In this document: positions 44,633 to 53,316 of the stretch, one piece after another
Layout: every line of letters starts with the position of its first letter
Position numbering within the stretch: the first letter of the stretch is position 1
Source: CAYNRE01 sp964399535
Lineage (GTDB): Bacteria > Planctomycetota > Planctomycetia > Pirellulales > CAYNRE01
Assembly (NCBI GenBank): GCA_964399535.1
Contig: CAYNRE010000041.1
Span: forward strand, 1 to 64,000
Length of the DNA stretch: 64,000 nt
Direction of reading: 5' to 3'
Notes under the pieces: model-generated
What the model was told of the DNA's origin: nothing
Databases searched by the model: none
Seen by the model: the letters and a program-made list of their open reading frames with translations, nothing else
Made by a program: the position numbers and the translations under genes

Positions 44633-44790
44633 TCGCGGCCTGACCTAGGTGACTCGCTGGCCGCCTGCTGCCGGCGGACCAAGAGCCCCGAACCATCGTA
44701 GGTGAGCGTGGTGACCGTGGCCGAATTCAGGCTCGGCCCAGCTTCCCGCCGAATGCGTCATCGAGCTACCATCGCCCCGTCCTCGCAGGA

Positions 44791-44813
44791 CACGGCTGGG
44801 CAAGCCAGCCGTG
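44791..44813. repeat. REP-like hairpin, identical copy at 46608
   Basis: Perfect 9-base arms CACGGCTGG and CCAGCCGTG around loop GCAAG, followed by GCACC. The same 23 bases plus GCACC occur at 46608-46630. Confidence 0.85.
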
Positions 44814-44876
44814 GCACCCGGCGCACGAGAAGGTTTCGCTGTTTCGGGCAACTCTCGACCTCGTGTTGCTTTGCAA

Positions 44877-44901
44877 CCCCGACGCACTTCGTGAGTCGGG
44901 G
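44877..44901. repeat. REP-like hairpin, also at 31672
   Basis: Same outer arms CCCCGAC and GTCGGGG and same flanks as 31672-31696; one central base differs (GTGAG instead of GTGTG). Confidence 0.75.
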
Positions 44902-44966
44902 CTACCCCGCTTCGATTCGTCGGCCCCTTGCTGGAACCGGACCGAGGTGTGGCTAGCAGTAGATCG

Positions 44967-46403
44967 TTAAAAACCTGCATTCGACTCGGCTGAATTCTCT
45001 CGAATAATCGCCTCGAGTCGTTGTCGACTTTGATCTGTAGGCGGCAGGGCGTCTTGCACAAACGGCAGAATCGTTCTGAGTTGGTCGAGATCGCTACAGT
45101 CAACCAAAAACATTGTGACGAGGTTGACCAGGGCGGAATTGGCCCAGCCAGTGTCTTCATTTGCATGACGCAGGTACGTTTTTGTAGCAAGCAGAAGCGC
45201 ACGGTCATGTGGAGTCGAGCGCAACATTCGCCAACCCGACCAGCCAGCAAATGCTAACAAAATGGGTTGACGAGGCTCATCGTTCAGCGCTATTCGGCAG
45301 TACCGAAGAGCTTCAGAATACTCATTTCGCTCAAAGTAAAGAGTCGCTACCAAAAACCTCAATGCAGTTGAAGTTCGCCAGCAGCTTCCAGAAATATCAC
45401 CGGCCGGGGTATCGAAAGACAAGCTGTATCCAAAGCAACCATCGACTGGGCCCCATGGCACATCACAGCCAGAAAGGGCGACTTTCAACGCTTTTTCGGA
45501 TTCATCCGTTTGATCCAACAATGATCCTAACCACAGTAAATACAACGGATGATTTGGATCGCTGGCCAAGGCTTTATTCAGATCCGCAATCGCACTCGTA
45601 CGATCACCCATTCGAATGTACAGCAGAGCGCGGTTTGTCAGGGCCGTGCCCTCACACCTGCCGCTCTGGACTATTTCTGTCAAGGCTTTAAGCAGCCCTT
45701 GGTCGTCTATTCGGTTGTGCCTAAATGCGCTAAGCGCCTGCCCGAGCGGCGCCATATCGGATGATGGCAGGAGCTCCGCCGCTTCGCGGTCAGCGGCCGC
45801 GGCCTCATCGTCTCCGCCCACCTGATGGATCGCCGCTCGTAAGCGGAGCAATGATCCATCGCAGCGGGTTTTTGAGCATGCGGCATTGCAGGCCGCCAAA
45901 GCGTCGTCATAGCGCCCTGCCGACATACACAGCTTTATGTACAATCGCAGCCACGGTAATGAATGCGGGTCATGCCGGAGCGCCTCCTCAACGCATAGCA
46001 GCGCACCCGTATAATCGCCGGTTTCACCTAAAACCAGGGCCTTCATTCGAAGTAGCTCGAGCGAGTCGGAAAGCGTTGACTTCGCTGGTGACTCAAGAAG
46101 TTGTTTCGCTTCATCAAGTGTGAGTAGTGAGCGTTTGTCCTTGCAGGTATACCAGGATGTGTCTGCTCGAAGAATCACACAATCAGCTTCTTCGCGAATC
46201 ACCACTAAACCCGACTCTAAGTCTTCGCTATAGACAGTGACTCCGTGATCGTTCACAGCTTCGAAGGCTTTTCCGGCCGGAAAGTAGAGTCGCTCAGGGG
46301 TCGCAGCGTTGACGACGCCAGCCACGACTAGGATTGTGTGATGAAAGAGACTGCGCGTGACTGCCTTCATCGACAGTCGACCGAAAGACGGGGTTAATAA
46401 CAT
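44967..46403 (-). CDS. secreted TPR-repeat protein
   Basis: 478 residues from ATG 46403 (GGAA seven bases upstream); ATG 46370 is an alternative. An export signal (SLFHHTILVVAGVVNAA) is likely. Residues ~36-90 are a beta-rich region with FEAVNDHGVTVYSED and LVVIREEADCVILRA. From ~110 on there are many TPR-like helical pairs (LGETGDYTGALLCVEEALRH, LYIRMGDRTSAIADLNKAL, LYFERNEYSEALRYCRIAL), with Cys in several loops. Likely a periplasmic scaffold. It is in a lower-GC accessory patch, so recently acquired is possible. No enzymatic domain. Confidence 0.85.
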   Translation of the reverse strand: MLLTPSFGRLSMKAVTRSLFHHTILVVAGVVNAATPERLYFPAGKAFEAVNDHGVTVYSEDLESGLVVIREEADCVILRADTSWYTCKDKRSLLTLDEAKQLLESPAKSTLSDSLELLRMKALVLGETGDYTGALLCVEEALRHDPHSLPWLRLYIKLCMSAGRYDDALAACNAACSKTRCDGSLLRLRAAIHQVGGDDEAAAADREAAELLPSSDMAPLGQALSAFRHNRIDDQGLLKALTEIVQSGRCEGTALTNRALLYIRMGDRTSAIADLNKALASDPNHPLYLLWLGSLLDQTDESEKALKVALSGCDVPWGPVDGCFGYSLSFDTPAGDISGSCWRTSTALRFLVATLYFERNEYSEALRYCRIALNDEPRQPILLAFAGWSGWRMLRSTPHDRALLLATKTYLRHANEDTGWANSALVNLVTMFLVDCSDLDQLRTILPFVQDALPPTDQSRQRLEAIIRENSAESNAGF

Positions 46404-46465
46404 GGACGAGTTCCATCAATGTGAATTGTAAGGACTCGTTGCTACGCTGCGAGTTAGAGCGATAG

Positions 46466-46611
46466 CCCAGGACTTTCGGATACCGGAGAGGGGCGTGCCT
46501 TACGCAGCTTGGGCCGGGGCGTTTTTGGCTTCCGACTGGTTAGGAGTTTTGTTGCCCAGCGTCGGGTGAAGCCGGCTGGGATTGTAAAACGATTCGAGGA
46601 ACTTGAACACG
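46466..46611 (-). mobile_element. IS3-type element 3'-end remnant, copy 1
   Basis: The minus strand encodes the C-terminal end of an IS3-family transposase: FLESFYNPSRLHPTLG then NKTPNQSEA, ending at TAA 46500-46502. Past the stop lies CGTGCC and a terminal block that reads CCCAGGACTTTCGGATACC on the plus strand, taken as the IS end. Nearly identical to 48527-48670, differing by a 2-base indel and scattered substitutions. The 5' side ends at GAACAC, exactly where the other copy ends, and here meets a REP-like hairpin. Confidence 0.88.
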
Positions 46612-46630
46612 GCTGGGCAAGCCAGCCGTG
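46608..46630. repeat. REP-like hairpin, identical copy of 44791
   Basis: CACGGCTGG, loop GCAAG, CCAGCCGTG, then GCACC. It abuts the truncation point of IS remnant copy 1. Confidence 0.85.
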
Positions 46631-46694
46631 GCACCGAGCGTGAGCATGCCACCCCGCCGCAGCTCATTGTTGGCATGGGCAGGGATAACAACGA

Positions 46695-47165
46695 TCACCA
46701 CGACCAGAAAACCCTTTCGATTAGCAGCACACCCTTGATGGCAGTCATGGTGACTGCCATTGCCCACCAGATCAACGTTTCGCGACTGCTCCATTTTAAC
46801 AGCGCCTGTAGGGGTGCGTCGCGCGTCTCCACACCGATACAACGTAAATGATAAGATAACGACATAGCCATGAACGCACATAGTGCACCCAGCATCCCAT
46901 TTACCTCAAACCACCCTGATGGTAGCCGTGCACCAAAACGGCCATCGTTAAAAACACTCGTCATCACAACCTGCGCAGCGAATACTATGGCGGCCAAGGT
47001 AAATACCATTGCGACCAATGCAATCCAGGTCCTCGACTTGCGAATTGATCTCAGGGCTGTCGAGAGATCGAGCAGCGCACAGTTCTCAGTGGAAGGTCGC
47101 TCAGCGCCGCTAGTAATTTCTAGCGGCGACATGAAAGGGTTCGTATCCGCCACACTAGGCTCCAC
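46695..47165 (-). CDS. small membrane protein with NPF/SP start
   Basis: 156 residues. The N-terminus has DTNPFMSPLEIT, the N-P-[YF]-x-S-P motif common at the start of planctomycete membrane proteins. Three to four hydrophobic segments: ~45-67 (WIALVAMVFTLAAIVFAAQV), ~85-105 (NGMLGALCAFMAMSL), ~130-150 (IWWAMAVTMTAIKGVLL). No known family. First of three small membrane proteins between the two IS remnants, same strand. Confidence 0.72.
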   Translation of the reverse strand: MEPSVADTNPFMSPLEITSGAERPSTENCALLDLSTALRSIRKSRTWIALVAMVFTLAAIVFAAQVVMTSVFNDGRFGARLPSGWFEVNGMLGALCAFMAMSLSYHLRCIGVETRDAPLQALLKWSSRETLIWWAMAVTMTAIKGVLLIERVFWSW

Positions 47166-47312
47166 ACCACGTTCAAGTTAGACCTAGGCCAGAGGTGCAA
47201 CGTCAGATCTTTGCCGAAAAGATCTGAGAACCATTGCCTTGGCAACCACGACCTGCATAGATGGCTGCATAACTCATTGATTCGTGCGCCGCGATTTCAA
47301 TACGCCTGGCGT

Positions 47313-47732
47313 TTAATACGCTAACAGCACGGTTGCAAACACCGCCGCTGCAGTGGCGACTGCCAGCGCAATTGATCTCCAAAGAGCGATCTGACGCGAT
47401 ATCAACTGCCAAATGACAACAGGCTCGGTGTGCTGGCGGATGGCGATTGCAATGGCGAACACATGCCTCCACAAACTGAGAGCGATCCATGCCGTGACCG
47501 CGACTGCACAGATGTAGGAGGATAAATGCGATCGCGGAACCATCTGCAGATCGGAAAGGTGTGTCACCGTGCTTAAACACTGCTGAAAAAGCTGCGTCGA
47601 CGCCAGAGCTGCTAGCCACAGAAACGGCACGAGCGTGTTGTTGGCTAATCTGTACAGGGTTGCGCGAGCAACCTGATCGGTCTCTTCAGGCGGGCTCGCA
47701 ATCGATATGGAAGAATCGGGGGCTCGTTGCAT
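47313..47732 (-). CDS. small membrane protein, similar layout to the previous
   Basis: 139 residues. Hydrophobic segments ~32-50 (NTLVPFLWLAALASTQL), ~70-90 (YICAVAVTAWIALSLW) and ~115-138 (SIALAVATAAAVFATVLLA). The spacing of helices and the short loop between the second and third (SYHLRCIGVETRD in the other, WRHVFAIAIAIRQH here) are similar to the 46695 protein, suggesting paralogy. No enzymatic motif. Confidence 0.65.
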   Translation of the reverse strand: MQRAPDSSISIASPPEETDQVARATLYRLANNTLVPFLWLAALASTQLFQQCLSTVTHLSDLQMVPRSHLSSYICAVAVTAWIALSLWRHVFAIAIAIRQHTEPVVIWQLISRQIALWRSIALAVATAAAVFATVLLAY

Positions 47733-48092
47733 GGCAGTGTTAATAATGTAGTGTAGCTAACACGCGAAGTATGAAATAGTACTGAATAGTGGTTAGGTGC
47801 GGCAAGGCATGCAGGCGAAGTCGTGTGTTTACTGAAGATCGTCTGTGCGAATTTGGTCGGAAGCTAATCAGGGATTAGCGGCTGGGTGGCACTGTCAGCT
47901 GATTCCCATGATCCCCATCGAAGGCTTGTGCTTCTGTTTCGGGTGCCACTGGTTCCACCCGTGCTGGGCCGGGTAGGGATTCACGTGATTGCATCGACAA
48001 CCCCAGAAACGGTTCAATCACCGGGGTCCGCTTCACAGATTCTTCGTCTGGTGGCATTGTTTGAGCAAAACTCGGCTCGAAAGCTACAGGGC
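47733..48092. other. non-coding interval in the IS-bounded segment
   Basis: 360 AT-richer bases with no supported gene; fragments such as CTGGGTGGCA near 47883 resemble the REP flanks. Confidence 0.45.
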
Positions 48093-48479
48093 TTAATGCT
48101 GGGATGTTTCAGTACACAGCAGGGGGCAAACCGACTTGATCTGGAATGTCTTGTCATTTCGATGAGTGTTGTCAATGTACGCGTCGAGCGCAATTAGTTT
48201 ACATTTATCGTGCGCGCTTATTATTACAAGGTAGAGCCCACCGCCTCTCGTTGGTTGAATTGGACAAGCGACTTGCTGTTGGCTATCAAGACTTGCTATT
48301 TCGAACACGCCGCCCGGATATAGAAGGTAGGCATTGAATATCGGTGCAGCAGTGCTGTTGCAAATGGTTATCAGACTCTTCTTCCTATAGGTTGAATGAT
48401 AGCAGAGCAAGACAGCAAGCAGTAATGAACCTGCAACCGCAGATAGCAATGTCAGTGATTCGCGCGTACGAGTAAGCAT
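48093..48479 (-). CDS. single-pass membrane protein, unknown
   Basis: 128 residues from ATG 48479; the frame continues up to the IS remnant but that part is read in IS sequence. One helix (~8-30, LTLLSAVAGSLLLAVLLCYH) then a soluble domain with several Cys and a NAYLLYPGGVFEIASLDSQQ region. No recognised family. Third gene of the IS-bounded set. Confidence 0.65.
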   Translation of the reverse strand: MLTRTRESLTLLSAVAGSLLLAVLLCYHSTYRKKSLITICNSTAAPIFNAYLLYPGGVFEIASLDSQQQVACPIQPTRGGGLYLVIISAHDKCKLIALDAYIDNTHRNDKTFQIKSVCPLLCTETSQH

Positions 48480-48526
48480 TTGCAGTGAGTATGCGTAATG
48501 CGCTTTGGCATGATCGAAGGCAATCA

Positions 48527-48670
48527 CCCAGGACTTTCGGATACCGGAGGGGCGTGCTTTACGCCGCTTAGGCCGGGGCGTTTTCGGCTTCCAACTGGTT
48601 GGGGGTTTTGTCGCCCAGCGTCGGGTGAAGCCGGCTGGGATTGTAAAACGTTTCAAAGGACTTGAACACG
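48527..48670 (-). mobile_element. IS3-type element 3'-end remnant, copy 2
   Basis: Encodes KSFETFYNPSRLHPTLG and DKTPNQLEAENAPA, ending TAA at 48568-48570. Same orientation and same boundaries as copy 1. The rest of the transposase and the left IS end are missing in both copies. Confidence 0.88.
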
Positions 48671-49118
48671 CTCTACCGGGCCCGGGGGCGGCCGCAGTCC
48701 GAACCGAATCGCGAAAGAACTGGAAAAACCCCGCTCAATTTGCTTGAGATCGACTGGCTCCAGCGCGATAATCCCGGCCATCTGGCTGAAATGCTGGTAC
48801 AGGGCCAGCCCTTTGCCTGGCGCTTGACGTGCGCGGAAGTTGACTTCGCTTGCTCGAATCAATTTTTGGGCGGGTGAACTCATCCGATCCGTGCCGGCAT
48901 CCATGCGGTTTTGGGGGGAGCCGCGTGGCGATCTTGCACCGCCGCGGCGCGCGTCTCAGTGCGCCGCTTGTTTGCGTCCGTGGCGCCGAGGCTGCGCGGC
49001 GAAGCTTATCCATCACCGCCGCCGCAACCAAACGCGCGCCGCTCGCGTTGGATTCGATTCGACGAACGGGGAAATGAAAGGCATCGCTAATGAGTTTGTG
49101 AGAAAAGGAGCAAGTGCC
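48671..49118. other. non-coding interval before the PEP-CTERM gene
   Basis: About 450 bases, GC rising again. Overlapping open frames on both strands show no family match, so none is annotated. AAGGAG just before 49119 is the next gene's ribosome-binding site. Confidence 0.45.
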
Positions 49119-50240
49119 ATGAGTCGTTCGACTTTTCTGAGCGCGCTGCCCAGTAGCCCCAACGCCCGCGGATATGTGCTCCGCGGCTCCCTGGGTCTGG
49201 TGATTCTGCTGGCAACTGCCGCGACGGTTCGGGCCGACATGATTTGCTTCTGTGTCGATTGCCCGACGGGATCCGGGATTGGGTTGCCCGTGGGAATCGG
49301 CCACGGATTCGTGCAACTCAAGCCGATGGGAGGCCCCCAGGCGGGTCAAACCCTGGGCTATGGTTTGTATCCGGCCGGCAACGACATTTTCGGCGGCGCC
49401 GGCATCATCAAGAACGATACCACTCGGCGGTCCGATTTCTGCCTCTGCTTTCCGGTTACCGTGGCCCAGTACAACGCCGCCGCGGCCCTGATTCGGGCCG
49501 CCATCGCAGCGCCCCCCGCTTACAACATGGCCACGAATAACTGCGTCGATTTCGTCAACTCGGTCGCGACCGCCGCGGGCATTACGCTGCCCAACACGGC
49601 CACCAGCATTCCGTTCGACGGCAGCGTTTCGGACCCGGCCGCGATGTGGAACTCGTTCGATGCCATCGGCGTCGGCGGCGGTTTCATGGGCGGAACCTTG
49701 GCCTCGATCGGCGGGCCCGTCACGCCCGGCACCCCCAACGATTATTCCTACGCGGGCCTGGTCAACGACGGCCACTCGGACCCGGCGGGCGTGGCCTCGT
49801 ACACCTCGTTGGCGCTGGATTCGCAGAACCTGGGTTTGTTCAACGCCAACCTGGGCAGCGGAATCGATCTGAACCTGTCGAACGTCAGTCTGTCGAGTTC
49901 GATCATCTCGATCGACTGGGGCGATGGCTCGATCCTCGAGCAACAATTCACCTCGTTCAACCACATTTATTCCAACCCCGGTTCGTACAACGCCAATCTG
50001 TTCGTAATGGACTCGGGGGCCGTGCATACCTACGACATGTTGATCAACGTCGGGGGATCGCCGTCGGACACGATCGAGGTGCTGGTCAGCCAGTTTCCGC
50101 CGGGCAATGTGCCGAACCCGGGTTTCGAGCCCTCGATCATGCCGCTCGATCGGGTGCCCGAGCCTAGCACGCTGGTATTGGCGCTGGTCGGGCTGAGCAT
50201 CGGGCTGATGGGCCGGGTCGGCGCCCGGCGGGGGCGTTAG
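49119..50240 (+). CDS. PEP-CTERM protein with papain-like and PKD-like parts
   Basis: 373 residues from ATG 49119 with AAGGAG upstream. Signal peptide ~18-40 (GYVLRGSLGLVILLATAATVRA). Residues ~40-150 contain GHGFVQLKP (His) and TNNCVDFVNSVATAAG (Cys), with QYNAAAALIRAAI between; this His-then-Cys order and N-N-C motif resemble the permuted papain-fold (NlpC/P60-related) family, suggesting a peptidase or amidase, an inference. Residues ~255-315 look PKD-like (IISIDWGDGS, FNHIYSNPGSYNANLFV). The tail VPEPSTLVLALVG then RVGARRGR is an exosortase sorting signal. Confidence 0.85.
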   Translation: MSRSTFLSALPSSPNARGYVLRGSLGLVILLATAATVRADMICFCVDCPTGSGIGLPVGIGHGFVQLKPMGGPQAGQTLGYGLYPAGNDIFGGAGIIKNDTTRRSDFCLCFPVTVAQYNAAAALIRAAIAAPPAYNMATNNCVDFVNSVATAAGITLPNTATSIPFDGSVSDPAAMWNSFDAIGVGGGFMGGTLASIGGPVTPGTPNDYSYAGLVNDGHSDPAGVASYTSLALDSQNLGLFNANLGSGIDLNLSNVSLSSSIISIDWGDGSILEQQFTSFNHIYSNPGSYNANLFVMDSGAVHTYDMLINVGGSPSDTIEVLVSQFPPGNVPNPGFEPSIMPLDRVPEPSTLVLALVGLSIGLMGRVGARRGR

Positions 50241-50749
50241 CCGATCGAACCAGTTCGGCTTTGACCAGGTTTCTGGGTCCGTCGCGTCGGACTCGGCTTG
50301 GCCGGCAGGAGGCTGGCTGCTGGTACCAAGTGCGCTGGGCCAATTCGGAAGCCGATTGGCCCGGCGCGCCCTCTTCCCAGCCGCGACAGCCTCAACCCGA
50401 AACCGGTCCGCCCCTCGGCCCTGGTCGAGGCGCGCCCCATCCACAGACTGGCCCCCTGCTAGCTAGCCGGCGCGGGCCCCGGTTGAGCATGATCGGCGAC
50501 CCCTTTCCGAGGCTTGGACGACACGCGGCGAACGCGGTTTTTCCCGCGAATTCCAGACGATTCGTCCTGGGGGGACCGCGCCTCTCCAATTCTTCACCAA
50601 ATCGACGGGATTGACAGTTCTTTTGCCGAAGCGCTAGAGTGTTGGCAACAGGAAGTTACCACCACGGTTTTTTGGCGGGCGTGGGGGGATCAAACCACCA
50701 CTGAACTGATCGTGGCTTTGCGGCTGCGACCGAGAACGGATACCAGGTC
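50241..50749. other. non-coding interval
   Basis: 509 GC-rich bases with no supported gene. Confidence 0.4.
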
Positions 50750-51076
50750 ATGAAGAACCACCCAGCCGAGTTCGACCTCGGTCTGGTTGAGTCGGCCGCT
50801 CAACCGGCTGTTTCCCCGCCTGGCGGTTCGCCCCCGCCCACGTCGGCCCGAGTCGAGCCAGATTCGATCGACGGCGATCCGGCGATGTCACTGGAGCGCT
50901 TGGTGCGGCAACAGACCGGCGACGCCATCCACCATTTGCTTGTCGAGTTGGGCGCCGATGGCGAGGTTGAGCTTCGGGGGTGGTGCCGTACCTATTACAT
51001 CAAACAGCTTGCCCAGCAGGCCATTCTGCGAGCTGCCCCGGGTACCGCCATTTGCAACGGCATCGAGGTGCGCTAG
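50750..51076 (+). CDS. small BON-like protein
   Basis: 108 residues. A Pro/Ser-rich, disordered N-terminus (~1-45) precedes a compact domain (~50-108) with VRQQTGDAIHHLLVELG, VELRGWCRTYYIKQLAQQAIL and TAICNGIEVR, the pattern of BON-type domains in planctomycete proteins. No signal peptide. Function unknown. It is convergent with the glycosyltransferase gene. Confidence 0.7.
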   Translation: MKNHPAEFDLGLVESAAQPAVSPPGGSPPPTSARVEPDSIDGDPAMSLERLVRQQTGDAIHHLLVELGADGEVELRGWCRTYYIKQLAQQAILRAAPGTAICNGIEVR

Positions 51077-51121
51077 CGGCCTCGGGCAGGTCTCTGCCGT
51101 CGCGGGGCCGGGGCCTGCTGG

Positions 51122-52276
51122 CTAGGCCGCCTGGCGATTGGCGGGCCGAGCCTCTTGATACACGGCGAGAATCTCGCGGTAGTTGCGCTGCAGGTCGTGG
51201 GCCAGCGCCAGTTCGCGCGCCGCCGCCGCCATCGGTCGGCGACGGACCGGATCGAGCAGCGGTTCAATGGCTTTGGCCAGGAGCAAATCGTCGGCCGGGT
51301 CGTCGACCACATCTCCCTGGATGCCTGGCTGAATCAATTCCCCCACCCCGTTATAGCGCGTGGTAATCACCGGCAGCCCGCTGGCCAGCGCTTCCAAGGC
51401 CACCAGGCTACAGGGATCGTAAAAGGTGGGCTGCACATACAGGTCGGCCGCCGCGTACAGCGGCACCGGATCGGCCACCGGCCCCAGCAGCCGCACCGTG
51501 TGATGCAATCCCTGCCGCTTGAGCCAGGCCGCGTAGCGCCCCCGCGCCGAATCTCCGCCCGCCACGGCCAGTCGCACTGCGTAGCCCGCCGCTCGCAACC
51601 GCTGCACCGCGTGCAGCAGCGTGGGCACCCCCTTCAGTCGGAAATTGTGCGCGATGATGAGCAGGAGCACCTCGTCCTGGCTGATGCCCAGTTGTGCCCG
51701 AGTGGCTGCGCGGTGGTTCGCCTGGTGGGCTGGCGAGTAACGCTCGATGTCGACCCCGTTGTACACCAGCCGAATGCGCTCGGGGGGGAGCGCGTAGTCG
51801 CGAACCAAATCGCCGGCCACCATCCAGGAGAGCGCCAGGAACAGCCGGCCGTCGTCGCGGTACTGTCGCCGGGCCAGCGATTCGAACTCGCGGTAGCGCG
51901 GCAGCAAACCGGTCAATTGCCGCCGGGCTGGCCGCAGCCAGGGATGCACCAGGGCCTGGTTGCGGCGAAAGCTGGCTCGCCGCGATCCGCCGTGTGGTTG
52001 AAACACATCGCACTGCCAACCGCAACCGGTGTCGTGGACCACGTCGAATTTCAGTTGGGCGAGCGCCTGCTCGGCGGCCTGGGCAAACCGGCAGCGCGAA
52101 CCCACCGGGCCCAATGGGTGAACGACAAGCCCCTGAGGCCGCGACTCGGCGGCGCGGCGCGCCACGACGTGAACTTCATGTCCCTGCGCCAACAAGTGCT
52201 GGGAAAACTGCCAGCTCCACTGCTCCACGCCTCCTCGGGCCGGGTCGAGTTCTTCGATCACCAGTGCAATGCGCAT
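51122..52276 (-). CDS. GT4-family glycosyltransferase (LPS core type)
   Basis: 384 residues from ATG 52276. N-terminal ALVIEELDPARGGVEQWSWQF starts the acceptor domain; the donor domain carries LIIAHNFRLKGVPTLL, and the acidic site is YDPCSLVALEALASGLPVI (D-x7-E instead of E-x7-E). Resembles WaaG-type transferases adding hexoses to the LPS inner core. Last gene of the minus-strand cluster, 10 bases after the kinase gene; sharing a transcript is very likely. Confidence 0.9.
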   Translation of the reverse strand: MRIALVIEELDPARGGVEQWSWQFSQHLLAQGHEVHVVARRAAESRPQGLVVHPLGPVGSRCRFAQAAEQALAQLKFDVVHDTGCGWQCDVFQPHGGSRRASFRRNQALVHPWLRPARRQLTGLLPRYREFESLARRQYRDDGRLFLALSWMVAGDLVRDYALPPERIRLVYNGVDIERYSPAHQANHRAATRAQLGISQDEVLLLIIAHNFRLKGVPTLLHAVQRLRAAGYAVRLAVAGGDSARGRYAAWLKRQGLHHTVRLLGPVADPVPLYAAADLYVQPTFYDPCSLVALEALASGLPVITTRYNGVGELIQPGIQGDVVDDPADDLLLAKAIEPLLDPVRRRPMAAAARELALAHDLQRNYREILAVYQEARPANRQAA

Positions 52277-52286
52277 AGGCCACCGC

Positions 52287-53282
52287 TTAGGGATGCAGGC
52301 CGATCGTACGTTCCATCCGGCGCTGGCGAGCCACCACGGCCCGCGCCAACCGCGCCCCGGCCGGATCGAGTCGCCGGGTACCCAGGTAATGACGCAACAC
52401 GGCCACCCGGTCGGTGCCTGTAAGCCGCTCGCGGGGCGCACTGTAGGCCAACTGGGCCAGGTCTTTCACAATCCACCGACCCGGCCACCAGCCGAGCCGC
52501 CGGGCGCGCTGCAAGTCGATCAGCCGCACGTCGAATTCGTTCGGCGCCGTCTCACGGACGAAAAAATGACAACAGTACAAGTCGCGATGACACCAGCCAA
52601 CGGCGTGCAATCGGGCAGCCAAGTGGGCCACTTGCTGACGCAGTCGCTGGAGTGCCGGATCGCGCCTCGTGGCAATTCCCGGCTGGCGCGCGGGAAACCG
52701 TTGCCGGAGGAAGTGATCGAGCTGGGTGTAGCCGGCCAACTCTTCGACCAGCACCAACGAGGCGGGCCAACCCTCGGCATCGGCACCCTCGCCCCAGGCA
52801 ATCAGCCGCACCGTGGGAATGCCGGCCGCTTCCAGTTGGGCAATCGCTTGGGCCTCGACCCTGGCCGGCGAGGGACCGCGGCGGAAGACAAGCCACGGCC
52901 GGGCGCCGCCGCGCCGCCGCCGCGCCACGTGCTTCTTCAGGTAGCCAGCCTGCGGCGCGGCAGCGGCCGAGCCAGCGATTGAATCCTCGCTCGAGCCAGC
53001 CTCGTCGAGCCGCGGCCACAGGAGGCGGCGATTCTCGCGATCGGGCAATTGACGCAGCAACGTCCCCCGCGACGCGTTCCACAGCGCGGCGAACGTGTCC
53101 AGGCCAGCGGCCGCCAGCGCCGCTCGATCAGCGGGGGCAATCCAAAGGTTCCCCGATGCCGAGTCGCAGTCCGGGGGCTGCCCCGCCGGTTCCCGGGCGA
53201 AGCGCTCGTCCGCGGGCGCGCCAACCGCGCCCCGGGCACGGCGGAACGCGCGTTCGTCGCCTGGAGTGGTTAAAGCCGACAC
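52287..53282 (-). CDS. LPS core kinase, WaaP/InaA family
   Basis: 331 residues from a GTG 35 bases after the heptosyltransferase stop. GYLKKHVARRR and LVLVEELAGY belong to the N-lobe; the catalytic loop is HAVGWCHRDLYCCHFFV (H-R-D-L-Y) and the metal Asp lies in VRLIDLQRAR. WaaP phosphorylates heptose of the LPS inner core in enterobacteria; this exact target is inferred. The first ~60 residues are variable. Cluster order hldE-waaF-kinase-GT4 supports the assignment. Confidence 0.9.
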   Translation of the reverse strand: MSALTTPGDERAFRRARGAVGAPADERFAREPAGQPPDCDSASGNLWIAPADRAALAAAGLDTFAALWNASRGTLLRQLPDRENRRLLWPRLDEAGSSEDSIAGSAAAAPQAGYLKKHVARRRRGGARPWLVFRRGPSPARVEAQAIAQLEAAGIPTVRLIAWGEGADAEGWPASLVLVEELAGYTQLDHFLRQRFPARQPGIATRRDPALQRLRQQVAHLAARLHAVGWCHRDLYCCHFFVRETAPNEFDVRLIDLQRARRLGWWPGRWIVKDLAQLAYSAPRERLTGTDRVAVLRHYLGTRRLDPAGARLARAVVARQRRMERTIGLHP

Positions 53283-53316
53283 GGCAATCGCTCTCCGCGG
53301 GATGGCCCGACTCCGC

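Larger units (their letters stand above)
44473..44966. other. repeat-rich accessory gap after tRNA-Leu
   Basis: No supported gene. It holds a 21-base tandem repeat and two REP-like hairpins, listed separately. A tRNA 3' end is a common integration site; I see no integrase or att duplicate here. Confidence 0.5.

Noticed and set aside
48818..48835. TGGCGC followed by TGC at sigma-54 spacing upstream of a PEP-CTERM gene
   Set aside because: Only the GG and GC positions fit; the -12 element is poor and it is ~300 bases from the start.
48653..48904. Minus-strand frame near the IS remnant
   Set aside because: Considered as a transposase piece but has no IS motif and no ribosome-binding site.
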